Below, piece after piece: positions 13,201-26,600 of a DNA stretch of 64,000 nucleotides. The stretch spans positions 1,860,001-1,924,000 of the forward strand of contig OW203749.1 of NCBI GenBank assembly GCA_934045075.1. The letters run 5' to 3'. The position numbers and the translations under genes are program-made. Numbering within the stretch: position 1 is the first letter of the stretch; every line of letters starts with the position of its first letter. The notes under the pieces were generated by a model that worked only from the letters and a program-made list of their open reading frames with translations, was not told the DNA's origin and ran no database searches. Origin of the DNA: Yponomeuta sedellus. Its lineage: Eukaryota; Arthropoda; Insecta; Lepidoptera; Yponomeutidae.

Positions 13201-16200
13201 AGCACAACGTGGCGCTCTTGATTCTAAAAGCTAACAGACTATACCTACCTATATATGTGACATAGAATAATACCGTCCTAAACGACCGTCTTCTTCGCCT
13301 GCAGCGTGAAATCCCAGTACCCCAACGAGAAGGCCAACGTGGAGGCGCGCCAAAAGCAGATTCAGGAGGTGTGGGCGCGGTGCGAGGCCGAAGCGGCCTC
13401 CCGCCGGACCCGGCTCGAGAGCGCCGTTGGCCACCAGATCTTCGGACGCAGCAGCGCTCAGCTGCACGACTGGCTGCTGGTGAGAGACGGGTGGGGAGGG
13501 GAGAGTGTGGGGGGAGGGGAGAGTGTGAGGGGAGGGGAGTGTGTGGGGGGAGGGGAGAGTGTGGGGGAGATGAGAGTGTGGTGAGAGTGCGGGGGAGAAC
13601 AGGTTTTGGCGAAAAAGGGCTGAGAAAGGCTGGGAGATTGGATTGGGTGACAGGGATTGAGAGACAGCGAATCAGAGACATGGAGATATTGGGGCTCAGA
13701 GAGAGGTATAGAGGTAGAGGGAGTGCTGTATGACGGGCTGTCTCCGTGGGAGAGAGGTACTTCCGGGGGGAGAGAGAGAGAAGAAGAAAGACACTTGTAG
13801 ATAGAGAGGCAGAGCTCGAGAGCGCCGTCAGACACCAGATCTTTGGACGTAGCAGCGCCCAGCTGCGTGACTGGCTGCTGGTGAGGCACGGGGGGGCGAG
13901 AGGGGAGAGTGTGGAGGAGGAGAGATTTTGGGGGAAACAGCTGAGAAAGACTGGGAGATTTGGTTGGGAAACAGGGATTGAGAGACAGAGATTCAGAGAG
14001 ATGGAGATATCGGGGCTCAGAGAGAGAGGCAGAGGGAGAGGTATGGAGGTAGAGAGAGTGCTGTACGACGGGCTGTCTCCGTGGGGGAGAGGTATTTGCA
14101 GGGGAGAGAGGTATGCTTATAGGGACAGAGGTGTGATTGTGGGGAGAGAAACGTGTTTGTCGGTGAGATATAATTATGCTTGTAGGGAGAGAGGTATACT
14201 TGTAGGGTGATAGGTATGCTTTTATATATATAGAGAGAGAGAGAGAGATATATGTTTGTAAGCTGTAAAGAGGGGGATAGAAAAGAAAGGAAATATCTGT
14301 AGACAAAGAGGGGAGAAAGATAAGGAGAGATTAGAAAGAGTTACAAACTAGTGACGCGGCCTCGTTTCATCCGACAAGCATGCTCTCTAGTCTTTTAAAA
14401 CTAAATAAATTGCTCTAAGCAATAAGGCCACCAATTTTACTGTATCTTTATAGTTATTTTATGTTTTTTTTTTCCTGCTGAACAATAAAAAATATTCTTG
14501 TTTTATTGAAACGAATGCACGTAAAATTGATGAGAACGCGAATATCTTGTAGCTGTCTTTTAATCTGTCTCTTGCTTGTATTCCAATGACATTGTCCCAT
14601 TTTTAAAAAGTACACATCATTATATAAAACGCTATTAAAAAGGAAAATACTGTTACGGGCTAGGGTCCTAGATTTGGATGTAAAACGCCAACGACAACTT
14701 CTTAGGATTTATTCACGCAGGGTCTGGTCTGCAGGTCTTCACGACACGAAGTCCACACGTAGATTCCAATCGCAGGTTCAATCGAAGTCCAATAGTATCG
14801 CTGAGTTCGTAGGTTATCGCTCGTATCGCAGGTATGTTCACTTGAAGTTCACTCTTCGCTATTCCAAACGGAACTGACAGCGCGCCGCGGCGACCGCTAT
14901 TTATATCCGCCGGCAAAGGTTCCCGAACATTCGCGTACCTACCGTATCCGTATCAAAGAGTTTTGAACCGTATGCTAGTGGACATACGAGTCATTATTGC
15001 TTGCAGCGTTTATTGTTTACTAAAACGCAGCATGCGGCGACTATTCGATAGGCCTCCAGAAGGCTCTATTCCACATGGTTCGGGATAGGACCGTGACAAT
15101 ACTTAAAAAGGTTGATTGGCCGGTCGGCAACACTTATCTTAAATCATTCTGTTCGCAACAGAAAACCCAAGAGCAACTGTCGCAAGAGGCCAACGCCAAG
15201 GACGTGGCCACGGCCGAGGAACTGCACAAGCAGCACCTGGAGCTTCTGGACGACATCAAGGCGCACGACGACGAGTGAGTTCACCCTGTATAGCCAGAGG
15301 TCGCGGGCTCGAATCCCGGCATGGGTGGAATTTTTAGCCTCTAAATAGGTTTTTAAAATGGTCCTAAGCACGGGTAGTGCATTAAAAAAAATCACCCTGT
15401 ATAGTTGTACGGTGTTATTTATGAAATATGTGTGGTGTCGGCCTAGAGAATAGCACCAGGCCAAATTCTTCCCGCGGGTGTCGTAAAAGGCGACTAAGGG
15501 ATACAAACCGGGGGTAGGCAGCAGCGCCCCCTGCAGTACAATTCCACCGAACTGCGATCCCCAACCCGCATGCCCAGCGTGGGGATTATGGGCGTTACCC
15601 CCCCAATGATGGCACAACCTTGCGCTATGGCGCTCATTAGGGAGGGCTATGTCCAGCAGTGGACTAATATCGCCTGAAGAAGAAGAAGATTTATGAAAAC
15701 TGTTAACCGAATATTGATGACCCCCGTGCCGTAGCGGTAGCGCACCTGCCTACCATGCGAGAGGCACGAGTATGATATGCGCACCAAGCCTCGGCGCGAG
15801 TATGATATGAGCGTCAAGCCTCGGCGCGAGTATGATATGAGCGTCAAGCCTCGGCGCGAGTATGATATGAGCGTCAAGCCTCGGCCCGAGTATGATATGA
15901 GCACCAAGCCTCGGCGCGAGTATCATTTGAGTGTCAAGCCTCGGCGTTAGTATGCTATAAGCGCCAAGCCTCGGCGCGAGTATGATATGAGCACCAAGCC
16001 TTGGCGCGAGTATCATTTGAGTGTCAAGCCTCGGCGTTAGTATGCTATAAGCTCCAAGCCTCGGCGCGAGTATGATATGAGCACCAAGCCTTGGCGCGAG
16101 TATCATTTGAGCGTCAAGCCTCGGCGTTAGTATGTTATAAGCGCCAAGCCTCGGCGCGAGTATGATATGAGCACCAAGCCTCGGCGCGAGTATGATTTGC

Positions 16201-19200
16201 ACGCCAAGCCTTGGCGCGAGTATGATTTGCACGCCAAGCCTCGGCGCGAGTATGATTTGCACGCCAAGCCTCGGCGCGAGTATGATTTGCACGCCAAGCC
16301 TCGGCGCGAGTATGATTTGCACGCCAAGCCTCGGCGCGAGTATGATCATATATGAGCCATCAAGTCAGGACCGCGCACTAAGCCTCGGCTCGTCCGAATC
16401 GCACTCGAATTCGGGATTTATGAATTGAAATCTACAAAAAACGTACAAACTTCATCCTTCCCCAGGTTCAAGGAGGTGATAGCTCTGGGTCAACAGCTGG
16501 TCGCCAACAACCCGACTTTGACCGACGTGGCTGACAGAATCAAGCAGCTGCAAGATCAACAGCAGGCTGTCAAAGATGGTAAGCTCATCCACAGGTCATT
16601 TATACATTCCATATAAACCCTTATACGTCCCCACTATTGGGGCACGGGTCTCTTCCTGCGTCGCAGGAAGGTTAGGCCACACGCCACACTCCACCAAGGG
16701 GGTCAAGTCCGGATATATATATAATTCATTACATTTAGATTTCATATGTATTTTATAAATATATAAAATACATATGAAATCTAAATGTAATGAATACGGA
16801 GGACATACATCGGAAAGGCTCTTCACATAAGGAGTGGCTAAGGGAGTTTGGGGTAGCACTTCTCGAGGAAGTGTAATGTAATGGAAATTAAGAATGAAAT
16901 TGTAAATAACTTTATACATATCTGTAAATATATAGTTTAAGCAAAGTTGTAGTGCCCTTACAGGGTGTCATGAAGAACTAGAATTACTTATTAATATTAT
17001 TACCACCTGTATTATTACCATGACATGCAATAAATAAATGATTATGATTATAAGTGTTCCCGGGCAAGCGCTTTGAAAGAATTCCGAGATGGGGTTTTAC
17101 GGATATTATCAGGGAGGGCGTTCCAGAGACGGACGGCTGAGATGCAGAAAGAGCAAGAGATGTATGTCTTTCTTTCTTCGTCTTTCTTCTTTCTAATCTC
17201 TTCATCGCCTTCACAGCCTGGCAAGCCAAGGAGGAGCGGCTTCAATACATCGCGGAGCTGGCGGCCTTCAACCGTGAGGCTGACCGCATCGACGCCACCA
17301 GCGGCGCCCACCAGGCTTATCTTGACTACACCGACACCGGGGTGAGTGCACACTTTAGCGAGGACTCGTTAATACACACATTAGTGGGGGCTCGTCTATA
17401 CACACATTATCGGGGGCTTATTCATACACACATTACCGGGGGCTCTTTAATACACACATTAGCGGGGGCTCGTCTATACACCCAATAGTGGGGGTCGTCT
17501 ATACGCACATTAGTGGGGGCTCTTTCATACAACATTAGCGGGGGCTCTTTAATACACATTAGCGGGGGCTCGTCTATACACACAATACTGGGGGTCGTCT
17601 TTACGCACATTAGTGTGGGCTCTTTCATACACATATTAGCGGGGGCTCTTTAATACACATTAGCGGGGGCTCGTCTATACACACAATAGTGGGGGTCGTC
17701 TATACGCACATTAGTGGGGGCTCTTTCATACACACATTAGCGGGGGCTCTTTAATACACATTAGCGGGGGCTCGTCTATACACACAGTACTGGGGGTCGT
17801 CTATACGCACATTAGTGGGGGCTCTTTCATACACATATTAGCGGGGGCTCTTTAATACACATTAGCGGGGGCTAGTCCATACACACAATACTGGGGGTCG
17901 TCTATACGCACATTAGTGGGGGTTCTTTCATACACATATTAGCGGGGGCTCTTTAATACACATTAGCGGGGGCTGGTCCATACACACAATACTGGGGGTC
18001 GTCTATACGCACATTAGTGGGGGTTCTTTCATACACATATTATCGGGGCTCTTTCATACACACATTAGCGGTGGCTCTTTCATACACACATTAGCGGTGG
18101 CTCTTTCATACACACATTAGCGGGGGCTCGTCTATACACACAATAGTGGGGGTCGTCTATACGCACATTAGTGGAGACTCTTTCTTTCGCCTCCACTAAT
18201 TTGCGTTTCGAACCTTCTATTTATCAACGTTCATAAGCCGTTGCATACACGCACGCCGGTTCCGGGTACTTTTTATCTTTCCCTTTGCTAATACATCCCC
18301 TATCTGGTCGATGTATGTTATAGTTTCCGTGTGATAGGCAAATAACATCATCACGCCACATGCCTTCACGTATCTGAAATATAGACAACTCCTCCCAAGG
18401 CACGTAGGATTATTATATATAAGCTAGTGTAAGACTAGAATAAGGGAGTTAAGAGACTGGAGTCTTAACGAGGTATTAATTAAAATGTGATCAGCCGTTC
18501 CTGTTGCTTCCCTGCTGCGCCGCCGTCCTGCAACCACTCCCCCCACCACTGGGCATACTTCACCGAGTATAAGAAATGAAAAAGAATTTTTATTCATTCA
18601 TTCTCCTCATTACACTATTTTGTAATCATGTGGGTACAGTGATATCGTTCCGATGTAAAACCTAACTGCAAAGTAGGTAGTCGGGGCTGTAAGTAATGCA
18701 ATTTGCTTAAGTCAGATGTCGCTGCCTGTACGTAATACAGAGAATATTGTAAAGAGGTTCGAAATTTCACTGATGTCGTGAGTCGCCCATTGGCTCAATT
18801 GGTAGAGCGCTGGTACGGATAGCCAGAGGTTGCGGGTTCGAATCCCGGCATGGGTGAAATTTTTAGCCTCTAAATAGGTTTTTAAATCCATTCTCCTCAG
18901 TCGTCCGTGGACTCGGCCGAGGCTCTGCTGAGGAGGCACGAAGAGCTAGAGGCTCGTTTGGCAGCACACGACGAGCGACTGCCGCCCTTCTGTCAGCGCG
19001 CCGAGCGTCTGCAGAAGAGTCCGCACGCAGACGTCGCGCAGTGAGTCACACCTCTATTCGATATCAACCCTTTGTACTCCATGTAGAACCGAAGTTACCT
19101 ACACACTAAACCATTATTGTTTTCCTTATTCTTTTTTAATGCACTAACCCGTGCTAAGGACAATTTCACAAACCTATTTAGAGGCAAAAAACTCCAGCCA

Positions 19201-22200
19201 TGCTGGGATTCGAACCCTGCCTGTCGCTGCCTGTAATGTAATACAGTGAATATTGTAAAGAGGTTTGAAATTTCACTGATGCCGGTAAGTCGCCCATTAG
19301 CTCAGTTGGGAGAGCGCTGGCACGGATAGCCAGAGGTCACGGGTTCGAATACCAGCAAGGGTGGATTTTTTTAGCCTCTAAATAGGTTTTTAAAATGGTC
19401 CTTAGCACGGGTTAGTGCATTAAAAAGAATATAATCATGTGGGTACATCGATATCATTCCGATGTAAAACGTAACTTCAAAGTAAGGTACTCGGGGCTCC
19501 AAGTAATGCAAATTACTTCAGCCAGATGTCGCTGCCTGTACTGTAGAGTATTGTAAAGAGGTTCGAAATTTCACTGATGCCGGTAAGTCGCCCATTAGCT
19601 CAGTTGGGAGAGCGTTGGCACGGTTAGCCAGAGGTCTCTCGTTCGAGTCCCGGCGTGGGTGGAATTTTTAGCCTCTAAATAGGTTTTACGGGCATTACCC
19701 CCCAATGATGGCACAACCTTGCGCTATGGCGCTCATTAGGGGAGGGCTATGTCCAGCAGTGGACTAATATAGCCTGAACAAGAAGAAATAGGTTCCTGTA
19801 GTGGTAATAATTTGAAATCGAGACCCTGAGCTGACGCTAGCTTTCAGCTTTCTTTCATAAGACTTACATCAAAGTGATCTTCACAAAAAACACCCGAGTT
19901 TCAATTGATAAAGAGTCGGGGTCTCCTTTGGCAAACAGGTTTTCTTGAGCCAAGTTTTTCGAATGTTAATTTCACTGGGTACACAAATCCACAACTTTCC
20001 CGGGGGTCTTTATTGACGTGTTTTTTAATTCTCGAACAATGCAATAATGATAATTGGTATATTTTGGATGTAAATTCGATGTTGCGGTGTTGTTATTTCA
20101 CAATGCGCAGAGATCACTTACAGAAAATTGAATGTCAAACTTTGTTTACAATTTTTTGGACTTCAAACCATAGACAAAAATGGCCGACCGCGTTTTTGGC
20201 TGTTTAGGAAAATAAAGTTTCAAAATATATTTTTATGTCGCTTTTAGGTCCTCAAAAAACATCTTAAAATATTTTTTGTTCTAATGGAAGAGTTATTTAA
20301 CGTTTAAGACTTACTTGAAAAGAGAGTCAAATAGCGGATTAGTTTTAGCACAGGTTAGTGCAATAAAAAGAATATAATCATATGGGTACAGCGATATAAT
20401 TCCGATGTAAAACCTTACTGCAAAGTAATTTGCATCACTTGGAGACCCGAGTACCTTACCCGGGGCTGCAAGTGATGCAAATTACTTCAGCCAGATATCC
20501 AGAGACCAGAGACCTCTTGCACGGTTAGCCAGAGGTCCCTGGTTTGAGTAGAATTTTCAGCCTCAAAATAGGTTTTACGGGCATTACCCCCCAATGATGG
20601 CACAACCTTGCGCTATGGCGCTCATCAGGGGAGGGCTAATTCGCACCCTCAGAACGAAAGAGGCCTAAGTCAAAAAATTGTGAAATTGAGTTACAATCAT
20701 AGAGTCATAAAAAGGTATGCCGTGGACGGAAGATTCGCTATGCTCTTTTTTTTACAATAAGTGCCTTTGTTTTACTATTCATCGGATAGAGCATACCTTT
20801 TTATGTCTCTCTATGATTGTTAGGTACTCAATTTTTTGAGATTTTTTTAATTATTTAAACAATTTTTTGACTTAGGCCTCTTAAGTTCTGAGGGTGCGCT
20901 ATGTCCAGCAGTGGACTAATATAGCCTGAAGAAGAGGAAGAAATAGGTTCCTATAGTGATAGTAATTTGAAATCGAGACCGTGAGGTGACGCTGACCGTC
21001 GCTCCGTCGCAGCATAAGGTCGCGGCAGCAGGCGGTGGCGGCGCGGCGCGACGGCGTGCGGCGCGCGGCGGCGGCGCGGCGGCGCGCGCTGCACGCGGCG
21101 CTGGCGCACCACCAGTTCCTGGCCACCGCAGAGGAGCTGCAGGCCTGGATACTGGACAAGACGCGCACGGCCAAGGACCAGAGCTACAGGTGAGGCGTTA
21201 TACTTGGGGAATAGGTTGGCAGGAGATCGGGAACGTCTCTGCTGCAGCCCCAATTTCGAGTCTTAATTGAAAAGCTACAGGCTTGGATCCAGGACAAGAC
21301 GCGCACGGCCAAGGACCAGAGCTACAGGTGAGCCGCCGTACTTGGGGGAATAGGTTGGCAGGAGATCGGGAACCTCGCTACTGCATCACTTGCTCCTAGT
21401 CACGGCTGCAGACCTGGATTCAGTACACAAGTATACTGGACAAGACCAAGATGGCTATAGGCGAGCTCTTGTATATAGCTATATTGGGACGGACCCAATA
21501 CTTTGACAACAGTTGGAGATCAGATAGCAATTATGGGGATCAGGAATCTAGTTATGCACCACCAGTTCCTCGCCACCGCAGAGGAGCTGCAGGCCTGGAT
21601 ACAGGACAAGACGCGCACGGCCAAGGACCAGAGCTACAGGTGAGGCGTTATACTTGAGGAATAGGTTGGCAGGAGATCGGGAACGTCTCTGCTGCAGCCC
21701 CAATTTCGAGTCTTAATTGAAAAGCTACAGGCTTGGATCCAGGACAAGACGCGCACGGCCAAGGACCAGAGCTACAGGTGAGCCGCCGTACTTGGGGGAA
21801 TAGGTTGGCAGGAGATCGGGAACCTCGCTACTGCATCACTTGCTCCTAGTCACGGCTGCAGACCTGGATTCAGTACACAAGTATACTGGACAAGACCAAG
21901 ATGGCTATAGGCGAGCTCTTGTATATAGCTATATTGGGACGGACCCAATACTTTGACAACAGTTGGAGATCAGATAGCAATTATGGGGATCAGGAATCTA
22001 GTTATGCACCACCAGTTCCTCGCCACCGCAGAGGAGCTGCAGGCCTGGATACAGGACAAGACGCGCACGGCCAAGGCAGAGCTACAGGTGAGCCGCTGTA
22101 CTTGGGGGAATAGGTTGGCAGGAGATAGGGAACCTCGCTACTGCACTCCCGGTACCAGTCATGGCTAAGGAGCTGGATCCAGGACAAGACGCGCACGGCC

Positions 22201-23652
22201 AAGGACCAGAGCTACAGGTGAGGCGTTATACTTGGGGGAATAGGTTGACAGGAGATCGGGAACGTCTCTGCTGCAGCCTCAGTTCCGGGTCATTACTGAG
22301 AAGCTGCAGGCTTGGATACAGGACAAGACGCGCACGGCCAAGGACCAGAGCTACAGGTGAGCCCTTGTGCTTGGGGGAATAGATTGACACTACACCCTAG
22401 GTTCCAAAGAGCTGTGGGTCTGAATCCTAGACAAGACCCGCAGACTAAATACTAGATTTACATTTGAACTCTTATACTTAGCTATATTGGTACATAACAA
22501 TTATGAGAATAAGACAGCAGATCAGGAACTTCGCTACCGCTAGCTCCTAGTCACGACTGCAGACCTGGATTCAGGACATAAGTATGTTGGACAAGATCGA
22601 GATGATTCCAGGTGGCTGTACTTTTGACACCGATCGGTGATACTTAAGTGAATAGATTAACGTGTCAATTAGGAGATCAGGAACCTCGGTACTATATCCC
22701 AGTTTCAGAGGAGCTGCAGGCTTGGCTTCTGGACAAGACCCGCACGACTAAGGACCAGAGTTACAGGAGACCTATTATATTTGGTTGAATAGATTGACAG
22801 GAGTTTTTTTTCTCCAAAATGATTAAGATTTTAAAATGGACACCTAGTTTGAATAGTAACGTTCATCAAGCCGCAGTTTCTGCGCTACTTTGAATAAAAC
22901 CTTTTCATTTCATTTCGTAATGAGTTTTTTTTACCCAGGGACCTGGCTAACCTGGAACGTAAACTGCAGAAGCACGAGGCCTTCGAGCGCGAGCTGCAAG
23001 CTAACGAAAAGCAACTGCGTAACATCGAGAGTGTGAGTACATTTCTTAGTGGACGTTATACAGGGCGTGACGTAAATCCCCATCAGTCGATATCAACCCT
23101 TGTATGTCCCCACTGCTGAGGCACGGGTCTCTTACTGCATCGTAGGAAGGTTAGGGCATACTCCACCATGGGGGCCAAGTCCTGATTTTAAGATATTGGC
23201 GGGCCTTGCTGTCAGAAGTTATCGAGCCGTCCATAAGGCCTTTATTATAATTCTTTAATTCTATCTATCATTTTCATTACTGAAATGAAATACAATTTAT
23301 TAATATAGAAACGAAACTAAATAAAATCTTTATTAACCATTAGTGACACATTAAAGTGTCTATATGTTGACAATTGTAGAACAGTAGATAAACAATATTT
23401 AGCGATACAATTTTTACTGCGGCCCCACACTAGGCAAGCCTGTATCGTGGGTACCACTCTAGAGGTAAACATTAAACATTAATAGTTCGAATGGCAGGAT
23501 AGATTTATAAAAATAGGAAGTACATATTACAGAACGTGCGTATGCGCATATAGGTACTTAAAACATATTAACAAAAATAAAAGAAACTAAACTAAGTGAG
23601 ACTATGTGAAGTGTGGTGTGTGTGCGTATGTCTGTGTGTGTGTGTGCGTGTG

Positions 23653-23689
<37 letters not shown>

Positions 23690-26600
23690 GTATGTGTGTG
23701 TGTAAGAGTGAGGGTGTGTGAGTTGCAATTATTATTTAGATTTTATGATATGACCCTTACTAGGTCCTCTGTGGCATCGTATGTAAGTTCCAAAAGCCAC
23801 TTATTAACTATCGTTTTGAATTCATGAAGGTTGCACTGCCTGATATCGCACATAAGGAGAAGTTTATTGTACATATAAGGGTGGAGAAAAGCTGAGAATC
23901 TTTTTGCAAAAGTGGTTTTGACAGCCTTGACTTTAACTCTTGGATTTCTTGTGGATCCACTTCCATTCAATTTGTTTGGTGGGTTTTTCTTGTGTACTTT
24001 AATAGTGGAATTCAGAATGAAAAGTCTTCGTACGCTAAGCAGTTGGCATTCTTGATAAAGTTTGGCGGTGGGATATCTATATTTCTTTTTTAACATAACT
24101 TTAAGGACAGAGCGTTGTGCCCTTTCCACTTGTATCAAAGTAGTCTTGGCGGCGCCACCCCATATAGGTAGGCAGTAAGCTATCAGAGATTGACAGATGG
24201 CAACATAAATATATTTAAGTAATTCATGATCAGCACAGTTTCTGAGTAACTTCATTATGTTAATTACTTTCCTTACACGACCAGACAGGGCGTGAATGTG
24301 ATTTTTAAACGACAGATTTTGATCAAGAGTTACACCTAAGTATTTAGTAGAAATAGCTCTAGAAATATATGGGCATTGACAGATGGGATTATTTGAGGTC
24401 AGTCTAAGTGATGTGTTGCAGTAGTGTATTTTTACTTGAGGGGTCTTGGGAGGCTCGGACGCCTTTGTTTTATGAAAACATATTAAATGAGTCTTATCAG
24501 TGTTTAGAGACAGTAGATTACTTTCAAGCCAGGTTGCAACTTTAGCCATTCCCTCCTCAATCCAATAGTATGTTTCGTCCCATGACGATCCATGGAAGAT
24601 GATAGCGGTGTCGTTAGCGTAGCAGATTAGCTCGGCATTATTTAACGTTAAATACGAGATATCGTTGAGGTACACCAAGAACAGGGTAGGGCCGAGAACA
24701 CTGCCCTGAGGAACTCCGAAATTAACTGGGCTTGGGTCACTGACTGTGCTCTCTACTTTAACGCGTTGAACTCTGCCAGTGAGATAGCTACGAAACCAAT
24801 CAAGTGCAGTCCCTCTTATCCCGATATATTCCAGTTTCCTCAGCAAAATTGGTATCGAAACGGTGTCAAAGGCCTTCGCCAGGTCTAAAAAGACACCGGC
24901 ACAGGCCTTACCTCGGTCTAAAAGTGAAGCCACCTGATCAGTTAGGTCCCCCACTGCATCTTCGGTTGATTTACCACGTCTGAAACCATACTGTTTATCG
25001 AATAGTACATGGTTAGATTCCAGAAAGTGTACTAAGCGTTTATTTACGACTCTTTCTAGAATTTTTGACAGAGTTGATAACAGAGAAATTGGGCGGTAAT
25101 TAGCTGGCTCACATCTAGGACCACCTTTGTGTACCGGTGACACAACTCCCATTCTCCACACCTCCGGGAATATGCCACTACAGATGCTTAGGTTGAGGAT
25201 GTGTACTAATGGAGCTGCCAGTTGGTCTTTAAGTGCTTTTATTAGACGGTTATTGATACCGTCTAAGCCAGGAGCGCTTTGGGAGGGCAATCGTTGGATT
25301 ATAGATTTGACTTCAAACTCATCGGTTGGCTGCAAAAAGATGGAAGGAATAGATTCGTGAGCTTGTAATGCTTTGGAAGCCAAGGAGTCCTCTGTTTCTC
25401 CAGTTTTTGTTAAAGTTTCGTACGCAAGGTTTTGCCCAACTTCGGAGAAATATTTGTTGCATACATTTACTGAGGCGTGGGGGTTCTGGCTTAGGTTTAG
25501 TAGCTCAGAGACTGGGGGTTTCGGAGAATGAGAGTAACAAATAGTTTTTATCGTTTCCCATAGTTTTTTTGGAACGTGGCGATTTTTATTCAACTCGGAC
25601 CTCTCATGCTCCTGCTTTAGAGAATGAAGCAGATTAGAACAAAAATTTCTGTAGCGTAAGTATGTGATCTTAACAATAACATTCTCTGGATGCCTCCTGG
25701 CTTTTGCGTGGAGGGCATCTCGGTTTCTCATACACTTTATGATTCCTGGTGTGATCCACGGTTTTAGATTGAACTTTTTTCGACTAACAGTAACTTCTTT
25801 TGTGTATTTGGCTATCGTTGAGGTAATTATATTAGTGAGAGTTTCTGTAGCTTCGTTAACATTTGAATTATTAGTTACTGAAAACCAGTTCGTCATTCGT
25901 AGTTCAGCCTCAACACTTGGATAGTCCACTTTTAGAACTGTGCGTTTGGGTTTTTGGCGCCCCGTCGAGCTGTCAATGCCAACCATGGCCAAGTCATGAT
26001 CCGTCAAACTAGATTTACATACAATAGCGACCGCATTGGATTTGGGTGTTAAGAAGATGTGATCCAAGCATGATTTCAGTCTTGTTGGTTCAGTGATAGC
26101 TGGAATTAGACCACATTCAGCCGTTAAACAGAGATACTCTGTAAGCTTATTTGTATTAGACTCCGCTAGCAGATCAATGTTAATGTCTCCAGCAATTATT
26201 AGACATGATTTGTTTGTGATAGAATTTATTTGAACTTCCAAGCTGTCTAAAAAGATTTGAGGATCTTTGAAAGACGGGGAACGATAAATACCAAACAAAG
26301 TGACCTTTTTGTTTATATCAAGAATGACACAATTTGCTTGAGACCATTTTGGTTCGGACATTGTTATGTTAAAATCGGCTTTGGCATAAATAACTACACC
26401 TCCGGACTTGTTTATAAATTCAGAGCTCTTAAACATTGAGTAACCATTCAAACTGCCAACAATAGTGCGGTCATTGAGCCAGCATTCAGTGAGTACAATC
26501 ACGTCAAAGTCAATATTGAGGCGGCTCAGCAAAATTGTAAAATCAGGAAGGTTTTTTTCAATACTACGAATGTTATATGTGAGGACCTTTAGTTGGTACT

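Noticed and set aside
13028..14306. Long - strand frames (217 and 282 codons)
   Set aside because: They run through pyrimidine-rich complement of a GA-rich intron and the antisense of exon 5; low-complexity Ser/Pro-rich output without a domain.
15750..16349. 199-codon repetitive protein on the - strand
   Set aside because: A 30-bp minisatellite without stop codons; no promoter, start context or non-repeat sequence.
15757..18190. CRISPR-like direct repeats
   Set aside because: Repeats are contiguous without unique spacers, in a eukaryotic intron, with no cas genes.
20899..21253. Arg/Ala-rich - strand frames over exon 10
   Set aside because: Antisense of a GC-rich spectrin exon.
21451..22113. 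68-70 codon frames containing spectrin-like sequence
   Set aside because: They are array copies of the exon 10 end joined to intron; in-frame intron sequence and wrong acceptor phase show they are not exons.
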